Below, in pieces: positions 18,589 to 27,179 of a stretch of 64,000 nt of DNA. Position numbers and translations under genes: made by a program. Positions within the stretch are counted from its first letter, which is position 1; the number at the start of each line of letters is the position of its first letter. The stretch lies in contig JACVVK020000376.1 in assembly GCA_018292915.2 (NCBI GenBank), forward strand, positions 134,501-198,500, written 5' to 3'. A model generated the notes under the pieces. It worked only from the letters and a program-made list of their open reading frames with translations. It did no database searches and was not told the DNA's origin. The stretch comes from Batillaria attramentaria. Lineage: Eukaryota > Mollusca > Gastropoda > Batillariidae.

Positions 18589-20201
18589 GTGGAGTAAACA
18601 GAAGCTAAACCCTAAAAATGACACGGCCCATGGCGTAGTTCCGTCACATACACTGAGAACTTCACTCCCGTACTGCGGCGCACTTCCGGGCCTCGTTGTG
18701 AGCTGTCACGTGGAATGGCACGTCACACGTGTTAAGCCGATGATGGATAAGGTAGTGTTGCCCTCTCCCCTTAGGCTGATTGAGTGCTGGAGGGGAACGG
18801 GGGGGGGGGGGGTGAGTGTAAGAGACCTGGACTGTTTGAGGCGACAGACTAGTTTTGATCGACAAGACGTGATCAATCTTAGTGTAGATTAACGTGTAGG
18901 GTGGTGTCAGAGGTTCTCCTGTTTTACTGTTTTCTTCCTGAGTCACTGGTACAGACAAGCGTACAGGGGCGGTCGGTCGTCTAGTGCTTGACACTTTTGT
19001 CAACAGTGCGAGAGGTCAGGTTCGAGTCCCCACTCGGGGCGAAGAATGTTTCTTTCTCGCATGTGGCACCGTTCATTCGGGCCGACCGTCGGGGGTTCTC
19101 TCCAGGTACTACGGCTTCCTCCCCTTCTGCTTTGGAAAATGTTCAGTCTACAAAATTAAAAGAATAAATGCAATTCTAAAATTCCGAAACTTAAATTACT
19201 TAGCTGGCCCTACGCAACACATGATTGTTATGGTGTTTATGTCCAGTGTGTCAGTGAGAGAATGCGTGATTCACGTGAGTGTGTGTTCTGGGTTTAGCTC
19301 GATGCGCTTTGAGCCAGATATTTGGGATAAAGCGCCTATATTAATACGATTATTATTATTATTCCTGAAACTGGTGATGAGCGCGTAGACTGTTTGAAGA
19401 AAAACAAAAACCAGCTAAGCGTCCACAGTCAAACTGATATAAAACAACAGTGTGTGCAAAATGAGTGATACATGTAATAATAATAATAATGCACTAACTT
19501 GTTGGGTTTCATGGAGTATCTGTCTATATCTGTACCCCTGCTGGGGCCAAATATTTGTGCTGGCTTTTTCATCGTTGCCTCGTCTTTGATATCACCCGTA
19601 TGTGGTGGTAAAGGACGTTAAACTCCCAAACACCCACCCCACCCTGTCTATATCTGTAGCTAGTTTGTTGATACTACTGTGTGTTGTACGACCTAAGCGT
19701 GAGAGCGCGAATAGCCGAATAGTAGAGCCTTTTTCTCGTTGTTCCGTCTTTGATATTATTCATACGTGATGGGAAAGGACGTAAAACTACCAAACACCAA
19801 CCAACCCGTCCACTCACCCTATTGTTAAACTTTTGTTTGCCTCTGTTTGCAGGGAAGAAGACTGACACACAACGGCTAGGTGAGTATTCTAAACGCTACT
19901 ACACACTTGTGTTAGTGAGTAATGCTAAGTTGGCTGTGGCACACAAGTTTTTTTTTTATGTCTTGTGTATTTATATGTGGAAATTTATTTTGCCACAGAA
20001 AAGATCATCCTGATGTTACTGAACTGCACACGTAGCAGGCGTGTGAAATGGATACTGCCTAGTTTCGAACAGAATTAACGTATGTTTTCAGTTTCGCAGA
20101 TGAATACGTCTTTAGTTACTGATGGTGATGATGATGGTGATGGTGATGGTGGTGGTGGTGGTGGTGATGATGATGATGACGACGACGACGACGACGATGA
20201 C

Positions 20202-20233
<32 letters not shown>

Positions 20234-22276
20234 CCGCCCAGCACGTCCCCTGGAGAAAGAAGGATCAAACCCCCAGTCCCACACCGGTTTCCCACAACAA
20301 CCCTCGCCAAATGGACCCATGCCGCCCTTCTCTCAGATGGGACACGGGCCAGGACCCATGGGACTGATGGGGCCGATGGGACAGGCAGGTCCAATGGGAA
20401 TGGATAAAGCAGGTCCAATGGGACAGTCTGGTCCAATGGGAATGGGACAGGGAGGGCCAATGGGACCTGGAGGGCCTATGGCGCAGCAGATGGCGGCCCT
20501 GGCGGCTATGGCGCGGATGCAGGGGGGACAACAAATGCCCGGAGGTCTGATGCCCGCAATGGGACAGAACGGGCCCCTGTCCGCTAGAGCTCAGATGGAA
20601 GCGCGCGAAGGTCAGCGAGGTCCGCAAGTTCCACCCGGCGCTATGGTCGTCATGACTCCAGGCGGACCTATGCTGGTTCCAGCGGGAGCGATGCCCAACG
20701 GCACTAACGGCGAGCCCGGCCCCATGCCGCCAGTCAACCCCGCCGCTATGGCAATGATGGCACAACTGGCACAGATGCAGCGGATGCGCGAGATGCAGAT
20801 GGCACAGAACCAGGGTTCAGAATCGACCACCGACAACGCTAATGAACCCATGGGCCAAATGCCTCCAGTCAACCCCGCTGCCATGGCAATGATGGCACAA
20901 ATGGCGCAGATGCAGCGACTGCGTGAGATGCAGATGGCCCAGAGCCAGGGTGCAGAATCATCCACTGGCGCCAGCAATGAACAGATGAGCCCGGCAGTGA
21001 TGGACCAAATGATCCAGATGCAGCGACTCCGCCAGGTACAGATGAGCCAGAACCAGGGACCAGAGTCCTCCACCGACAACACCAACCAGCCCATGGGCCC
21101 CATGCCTCCCGTGAACCCAGCTGCTATCGCAATGATGGCCCAGATGCAGCGACTCCGCCAGCTAGAGGCCATGCGTCAGATTCAAGAAGCAGGACAGTCT
21201 TCCCCGGATATGGCCATGGGATCCGAGGGTCCCTTCCCGGAAGCCTCTGGCCCCATGGGTCTGATGCCCGGCACCGTTTTCACAAACGTAGGGGAAAAGC
21301 CACGGGTTTCCGTGGAACCAGGATCCATGACTCTTTTGGAAACCCTGAGGGCTAGAGATGATGGTGAGTAATAATAATAATAATAATAAATTGCTTTTAT
21401 ATAGCGCAGTATCCCAGCAGATGCTGGCTCAGAGCGCTCAGAGTATACGATACTGCTAAGGCGTTCGTTCAGGGAACTCGACTCGACAGATTTTTTTTAT
21501 TCCGGCCATACGATGCTATCATGAGGGTAAACAAAAACAAAACAGCAATAACCAAAGAAACGCACATACATGTACATGAACAACAAGGACATTTACAGCA
21601 TAATAACACAAAGTACGAATGAACAGTAAAACTGAATAATTCGTGTTACACTTGCAACAACGAGGCGCGACGTTTGAAAGCGAAAAAACAGGAATTTCGC
21701 CAAGCTAATTATCTTGGCCTCGCTATTGCTTTTCATGATACTGGCAAAGTGAATCTGGTCCAAAGCTGGTAAAAACCTGTCCCTCAGCTGCGTGTAGACT
21801 GGACATTCAAACAGCACGTGCTGCTTGATTATGACTGGATGGTTGGCTGGAGACTAGGTTCAGCTGGAGGTTGCTTGCAGGGGGTTGGGGGGGGGGCGTT
21901 TGGGGGGGTTAACGTCCTTTTCCACCACATAGGGTGATATCAAAGATGGGGCAACGATGAAAAAGCCAGCACAAATATTTGGCCCCAGCCGGGATCAACC
22001 TCACGACCCGAGCATTAAAAGTCCAACGCTCTACCAATCGACCACCCCGGCTCTCCGGGGGGTTGGGGGGAGGGGGGAGGAGAGAGAGATGGTGGGTGGG
22101 TAAGTGGGTGGGTGGGTGTTTGGGTGTTTAACGTCCTTTTCCACCACATACGGGTGATATCAAAGACGGGGCAACGATGAAAACGCCAGCACAAATATTT
22201 GGCCCCAGCCGGGATACGAACTCACGACCCGAGCATTAGAAGTCCAACGCTCTACCATTCGGTCACCTCGGCTCCC

Positions 22277-22320
<44 letters not shown>

Positions 22321-23716
22321 GGCGGGGGTGGGGGTGGGGGTGTTTTGTTGTTGTTTTTGTTGTTGTTGTTCACTTAATGACACTTTCATCTAATGAAATG
22401 ATCGTAATTATGTTTTTATCCAATTTTAGAACCTTTCGAAATGCCTGGCGGCTCCTCAGCGAAGGTTGAAATAAATGTCCCCGGATCTCCACCACCGATG
22501 CCCACGTCTGGAATGCAGTCCCCTATGAGCTTCCCTCCTCAGAATGCCGCCTCTGGCATGTCAGCTCAGATGCCAGGTATGATGATGCCTCCTCAGATGC
22601 CTTCTCAGATGGCACTTTTGATGCCTGCTCAGATGTCCGGAATGCCTTCTCAGATGCCCGGTATGATGATGCCTCCTCGGATGCCGGGTATGATGCCTCC
22701 TCAGATGCCGGGTATGATGCCTCCTCAGATGCCGGGTATGATGCCTCCTCAGATGCCGGGTATGATGCCTCCTCAGATGCCTGGAATGCCTCCTCAGATG
22801 CCCGGTATGATGATGCCTCCTCAGATGCCCGGTATGATGGTGCCTCCTCAGATGCCAGCCACCGGTATGCCATCTCAGATGCCCGAAATGATGATGCCAG
22901 GAAAGCTGGACCAAACGTCTCCTATGGATCTTCAGGCGGCTTCTGAGGTTGACCAGTCTGTGAGTCCCTTCGTCCGTATGCTGAGGCTGAGGATGCAGGA
23001 GAGCCAAAACGGCGGTGACGACAGTCCAGTGCTGGACAGCGCCGTGCCTGGACCTGTCCGTAAGTAGTGTTCAGTCAAACATTGCAGCTGCGTGCAGTTA
23101 CAGCGTTAGTTTTCAGTCAAATATTGCAGCTGCTTGCAGTTGCAACCTTAGTTTCCGGTCAAATATCGCAGTTACTTGCAGGTACAATGTTAGTTTTCAG
23201 TCAAATATTGCAGCTGCTTGCAGTTACAACGTTAGTTTTCAGTCAAGTATTGCAGCTGCTTGCAGATACAATGTTTACTTTTCAGTCAAATATTGCAGCT
23301 GCTTGCAGTTATAACGTATGTTTCCAGTCAAATATCGCAGTTACATGCAGTCAGAACGTTAGTTTTCAGTCAAATATCGCAGCTGCATACAGTTGCACCG
23401 TTTGGTTTGTCAAATATAAAGTGTTTGCAGTTACAAAGTTAGATTTCTGTCAAATATTGCCGCTGTTTTCCGTTCCAACGTTAGCTGTCTGTCAAACACG
23501 TGCAGCTGCTTTCATTTACAACGCAAGCTGTAAGTCATACATTACAGCTGCTTTCAGTTACGGCTTCCAGTATAGGCACCTTATGTTTTCGGTATTACTA
23601 TTATAACAGAGATGCCAGTTAACGGGATACAGGACCTGATGACGTTAGAGAACAGTTTGCACCAAGTGCGTGCTAAGCTACTCTTGAGTTTCTACAACGA
23701 TCTCGCCAGCTAGTGA

Positions 23717-23759
<43 letters not shown>

Positions 23760-24076
23760 ATCTTTTTAAACTGTCTTTTTTATATTTTAATATTACTATT
23801 CTTTTACTTGTTACTGTTTTAGTAGACAGTCTCTGTAGCATTAGCAACGGCAAGTTTGCAAACTGGCGAATTTCTGTCAAAACTTTTACCGTTGATAAAT
23901 AAAGTTTCATCTCATCTCATCTCATCATCTCTCCTTCTTCTTCTTCTTCTTCTTTTATTTCTGTTTTTGGGACATATACATATACATGCCACAAACATTT
24001 ATGGACAACAGACCTACATAGATGGACATACCATATTACTCTGAAGAATATCATGTAGAACAAACATATACAACAC

Positions 24077-24112
<36 letters not shown>

Positions 24113-24539
24113 GATCCAAATAGCAATCCAAAAAGTGATAACAATAATAACAGTGTAAAGAAGGGATAATTAAAGAAAATAATAGACACAAATAATCAAC
24201 ATAGCTCTCTCACTCTCTCTCTCTCTCTTATACTGGCTATATTCCTCACACTGTGTGTGTTGGGTAATTGATCCTTCCCTCCGTGAGTCACAGTTACAGC
24301 GCCTGCGGGTATTTTTACGAACACTACCGCCGGCTGCCTGAGTCGTAACTGAGTCGTGAAATTAATCAAAGTTGTCACGTATGTACGCCCCTAACGCATC
24401 GTGACCCATAAGCCACAGGTCGTGTGAGCCATCCTATTACTGACTTGTACATTTTCAGTGACAGGTGTTCTCGATTATTCAGGTGTGGAAACTGATTGGC
24501 TTGTTTATAGTCACGCGATTTCTACTGGGCAACATAACT

Positions 24540-24596
<57 letters not shown>

Positions 24597-25045
24597 TTTT
24601 ATTTTGTTTTTATTTTGTTTTTATTTTGTTTAGTGTGTGCTGCGACTCTGTGTGTGTGTGTGTGTGTATGCGTGCGTGCGTGCGTGCGTGCGTGACGCTC
24701 AACATCTGTACACTTTACATTACACTTTTGAGACGTAGTCACTTTGTTGGCTGGAGAATAGCATGAACTGGTTCTGGGCTTAGGAAAAGCAATACACTTT
24801 CTGGTCTCCCTGTCCTTGTGCCTGGTAGAGGTGCAGGCAGTTAGCATGGTCTACACGAGCCAATGCTGATTCCTATTCTTTATTCTGTCCACAGTAAGAT
24901 GCTGTCCCAACAGATTCAGCAGCGAATGATGGTAAAGCTGGCCATGCTGCAGATGGTGGAAGCTCGTATGGCCATGCCCATGCGCGGAACCGTTGCCATG
25001 GGAATCGGAAGTGTCCCTAGCCCCATGTCTATCTCGGCTAACTAA
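17506..25045 (+). CDS. Gene 2: secreted Met/Gly/Pro/Gln-rich repeat protein (761 aa, 6 coding exons)
   Basis: Joined exons 17506-17608, 19853-19879, 20092-21363, 22430-23059, 23610-23712 and 24895-25045 give one 2286-nt frame with GT-AG introns. Order of parts: signal peptide MAVARALCVLLLVGAVTS; a likely furin-type site RSKR (residues 26-29); a Gly/Asp block with over 20 consecutive Asp (about 54-92); a GPMG-rich region (about 115-240); four Met/Gln/Ala-rich helical repeats of about 45 residues (about 265-430, core AMMAQMAQMQRLREMQ); PPQMPGMM repeats (about 500-640); and a Leu/Met/Gln-rich C-terminus. No cysteine-rich or enzymatic domain is visible. Composition suggests a structural, possibly calcium-binding, extracellular matrix component. 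That is inference and I recognise no homologue. Gene 1 lies 2-3 kb upstream in the same direction. Confidence 0.85.
18045..18222 (+). mobile_element. tRNA-derived SINE (family A)
   Basis: Head GGAGCCAGGGTAGCTGAACGG, B box GAGTTCGAATCCC, tail CCTAAAACGCCTACCCACCC. It lies in gene 2 intron 1. Confidence 0.85.
18440..18545 (+). mobile_element. LINE 3' end fragment
   Basis: Contains TTATCCTTGGAAAATGAAGT and a (TTCG)n tail. It is the reverse counterpart of 13925-14062. Confidence 0.5.
18966..19363 (+). mobile_element. tRNA-derived SINE (family B), copy 1
   Basis: Head GGGGCGGTCGGTCGTCTAGTG (A-box-like) with B box GGTTCGAGTCC, then GTTCATTCGGGCCGACCGTC. The end is a family-T-like module (19205-19363) closing with GGATAAAGCGCCTATA and (ATT)n. 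A second copy is at 26880-27178. Confidence 0.75.
19535..19645 (+). mobile_element. SINE family A, 5'-truncated
   Basis: Starts inside the B-box end (CTGGGGCCAAATATTTGTGC) and runs to CCAAACACCCACCCC. A second, more diverged tail fragment is at 19740-19805. Confidence 0.75.
19853..19879 (+). CDS. Gene 2 coding exon 2 (27-nt microexon)
   Basis: Phase 1-1, encoding KKTDTQRL with split Gly/Val codons. Acceptor TTGCCTCTGTTTGCAG, donor GTGAGT. Skipping it would keep the frame. Confidence 0.7.
   Translation, partial: GRRLTHNG
20092..21363 (+). CDS. Gene 2 coding exon 3 (poly-Asp, GPMG and helical repeats)
   Basis: 1272 nt, phase 1-1. Acceptor TATGTTTTCAG, donor GTGAGT at 21364. It starts VSQMNTSLVTDG, then a (GAT/GAC/GGT)n coding microsatellite gives the Asp/Gly block, GPMG repeats follow, and then four copies of a segment with MPPVNPAAMAMMAQ and Glu/Ser/Thr linkers. 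An ATG at 20082 lies in the intron and is not the start. The open frame continues to a TAA at 21369-21371, within the next intron. Confidence 0.85.
20125..20228 (+). repeat. Coding trinucleotide repeat (Asp/Gly)
   Basis: GAT/GGT/GAC triplets in frame with gene 2. Length variation here would directly change the acidic tract. Confidence 0.9.
21480..21845 (-). pseudogene. LINE reverse-transcriptase C-terminal fragment
   Basis: The minus-strand frame reads IKQHVLFECPVYTQLRDRFL and then AKFLFFRFQTSRL, the pattern seen at the C-terminus of jockey-type non-LTR ORF2 proteins (HVLFECP...LR...LAKF). It is only ~90 residues, lacks the RT core and is joined to unrelated sequence. A dead fragment in gene 2 intron 3. 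Confidence 0.6.
21896..22056 (-). mobile_element. SINE family A (reverse)
   Basis: TTAACGTCCTTTTCCACCAC to GACCACCCCGGCTCTCC. It sits immediately before another copy. Confidence 0.85.
22095..22278 (-). mobile_element. SINE family A (reverse), adjacent copy
   Basis: GGTGGGTGTTTGGGTGTTTA to CACCTCGGCTCCCCC. About 40 bp of G/A-rich sequence separates it from the previous copy. A (GA)n tract follows (22279-22317). Confidence 0.85.
22430..23059 (+). CDS. Gene 2 coding exon 4 (PPQMPGMM repeats)
   Basis: 630 nt, phase 1-1. Acceptor TATCCAATTTTAG, donor GTAAGT at 23060. It encodes EPFEMPGGSSAKVEINVPG, then about a dozen Met/Pro/Gln repeats (MPPQMPGM), then a mixed tail with VSPFVRMLRLRMQES. The repeats are nearly identical at DNA level (24-33 bp units), so repeat number probably varies between individuals. 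Confidence 0.85.
23067..23570 (+). repeat. 42-bp minisatellite filling gene 2 intron 4
   Basis: About 12 units of the form TTTTCAGTCAAATATTGCAG followed by CTGCTTGCAGTTACAACGTTAG. The array starts seven bases after the donor and ends about 40 bp before the next acceptor. Every unit carries several CAG acceptor-like triplets. Confidence 0.9.
23610..23712 (+). CDS. Gene 2 coding exon 5
   Basis: 103 nt, phase 1 to 2. It encodes MPVNGIQDLMTLENSLHQVR and then AKLLLSFYNDLAS. Acceptor ATTACTATTATAACAG, donor GTGAGT at 23713. Confidence 0.8.
23820..23935 (+). mobile_element. LINE 3' end, same family as 30043-31720
   Basis: Shares AGCAACGGCAAGTTTG and TTTACCGTTGATAAATAAAG with the end of the retrotransposon at 31637-31700, but ends in (CATCT)n instead of (CATTGT)n. 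Confidence 0.7.
24544..24592. repeat. (GT)n microsatellite
   Basis: Pure GT tract in gene 2 intron 5, followed by T-rich and (GTGC)n sequence. Confidence 0.95.
24895..25045 (+). CDS. Gene 2 terminal coding exon 6
   Basis: It encodes YKMLSQQIQQRMMVKLAMLQ and then MVEARMAMPMRG, ending PMSISAN with TAA at 25043-25045. Acceptor TTATTCTGTCCACAG. Met-rich like the earlier exons. Confidence 0.85.
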
Positions 25046-25441
25046 ACCATAAGCGACAGGAGCAGACCACTTCTAGGGAAAAAGAGATAATTTGTACAAT
25101 ACTAAGAGTCCTAATTTCAGTTTAGGGACCTTCCAGAAGTGTATTTGTCCAAAAACTGTAAAAATACAGTTACAAAGTAGTCTTGGGAAACGTTCTTTTG
25201 GAAGTTCGTTACGGTCATATTTTTTTGGCACGGGGAAATTCCTTCTAGGCGTTTCTTAGTCACAATCGCGTAACAGTTTCCTTTCGGGGGAAGTACACAT
25301 GAAGTTTCTGTGATTACACACGTGTCAGACTGATGTCTCTGCAACTAATTACAATCCTTGTTTACCCTGTATTTCAATCTCCCCAGTTAAAACTGCTTCC
25401 CTATATGCTAGAGCCGATCTAGGATAAGTACAAGCACTGTA

Positions 25442-25447
25442 ATTAAA
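25442..25447 (+). terminator. Gene 2 polyadenylation signal candidate
   Basis: ATTAAA about 400 bp after the stop. AATAAA hexamers at 25553-25569 are alternatives but lie next to a probable LINE end. Confidence 0.35.
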
Positions 25448-25489
25448 GCTTTTCCGTTGAATAGATTATCACGTTTTGCAGGTTTTCTT

Positions 25490-26160
25490 CAAGATTCAAA
25501 CGACTTTATTGTGTCCATCAAGAACAAATTTGTTTTTTGACCAGGGGCATGAATAAAATTAATAAAATAAAGGGTTAATATTTAAAAGCAGCTTCACTAT
25601 GTGTGACTAATATAAGACGAGCAAACTAAAACTAAAACTGATAAGAAAGGACACAATGCATAAATTTGATTCACCACTAATTTACCAACAAACTGGGCTT
25701 ATAATACTGGTGGTTAAGAGTAGAATTACGGTAACTAAATACACTCAAATTCCAATACTATCTACATACCACTTCCACCACCACCGTCCCCTCCCCCTCT
25801 CTCTCCCCGCGAACTAAGGTCAGCCGCAGTGCAGCGCCCCCTCGCTCCTTGCATCCTTTCTGAGCACGGCAGGGGTAGTGAGTCGTTCTGATAATATTCT
25901 ATAAGGCTCCACGGTTTTAGATGACGGTGCGTTATCCAACAAAACAACTTGAAACTTTTTTTTGAGAGCATGGTCAAGGTTGATGCTTTCATCTCCCCAG
26001 TTTCGTCTTTCGTTTAGATGAAATAATTATCATACGATTATTTTGTGTTTGAAAACGAAATATAGTGTGTGCACATTGCAATTAAATGTTGTTGTTTTTT
26101 TTTCTATTTATGTACCCAGAATAACGATTAAGGAGTGTATTGGTGTGTCTTTTTGCTTTT
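25490..26160. other. Intergenic sequence with probable LINE 3' end
   Basis: GACTTTATTGTGTCCATCAAG at 25500 resembles the inverted 3' end of a non-LTR element. The rest is unique sequence. I see no gene. Confidence 0.4.
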
Positions 26161-26162
<2 letters not shown>

Positions 26163-26236
<74 letters not shown>

Positions 26237-26283
26237 TGAAATCCTTTTTTTTTAACAAGAACGGTAACAACTAAGTCAGTGAC

Positions 26284-26348
<65 letters not shown>
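26163..26348. repeat. (GT)n ... (CA)n inverted microsatellite pair
   Basis: About 68 bp of GT, 50 bp of spacer and about 64 bp of CA. The tracts are self-complementary. Confidence 0.9.
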
Positions 26349-26350
<2 letters not shown>

Positions 26351-26879
26351 TGACCAGGAGATCTAGTCATACACGCAGACACGTACCAAATTAATCTTCA
26401 CCGTACGTCGCGAGTGCACCCACACTTTCATTCAAACGTGCGTAGCTAAATCCACGAAACTTCATCACTTTGTCAATAAAGATATTGTTGAAGTGCTCAC
26501 TAAACCTTGTGTGATTTTGTTTGTAAATAAACGCAATAAGTAAACAACAAAACGTTTAAGGATTACTGCAGAATTCTGTTCAAAGTGCGCGGACGATAAA
26601 CTGCATAGATTCTGAATCAGGTTCCAGTGGTATCTTCACTGATGCGGTTGTTTCTCTAAAACCATCATTGTTAGAAGAAAAAAAATGACCTTGAAGAAAA
26701 TGGCTGTACAAGTTTTATTAAAAGCAGTTGTAAAGCTAATATTGGTATCGCCGGTAAGACGAACACCTTAAAATTACAACAACAACAAAACCAAAAACAA
26801 ATGAACATTCGTAATCCCCAAAGAAAATAATTGTGAGGAGTGGCATCAGTAGGGAAAATGTCCAGGAATGTCGCCGTAA

Positions 26880-27178
26880 GGGGCGGTCGGTGGTGCAGTG
26901 TGTAAGGCTTTGTCACCAAAGCGAGAGGTCAGGTTGGAGTCCCACTCAGGGCAAAGATTTTTTTTTTTATTATTCTCGTACGTGGTACCGTTCATTCGGG
27001 CCGACCGTCGGGTGTTTTCTCCGGGTACTCAGGCTTTGGGACCCCCCCCCCCCCTCTGCTTTGGAATTGTGCTTTGAGCCAAAATATTTGGGATAAAGCG
27101 CCCATATGAATGCGAATATTAGAATTAGTATTAGTATTATTTTCATTATTATTACTACATTAATTATTATTATTAAAC
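26880..27178 (+). mobile_element. tRNA-derived SINE (family B), copy 2
   Basis: GGGGCGGTCGGTGGTGCAGTG head, GAGGTCAGGTTGGAGTCC B-box region (mutated), GTTCATTCGGGCCGACCGTC body and GGATAAAGCGCCCATATGAA end, followed by (ATT)n that abuts the satellite. Confidence 0.75.
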
Positions 27179-27179
27179 A

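Noticed and set aside
20082..21371. Single-exon 429-residue ORF as a complete gene
   Set aside because: The first ATG lies inside the splice acceptor region, and the stop is formed by the intron (GGTGAGTAA). In-phase exons on both sides and a signal-peptide exon upstream show it is an internal exon.
22523..23007. Minus-strand ORFs opposite gene 2 exon 4 (ASEEASYP and RHLRRHH repeats)
   Set aside because: Antisense shadows of the PPQMPGMM coding repeat. The plus frame has splice sites and continuity with other exons.
23067..23606. ORF over the 42-bp minisatellite
   Set aside because: The 42-bp unit is a multiple of three, so the frame stays open by chance. It lies between two well-supported splice sites.
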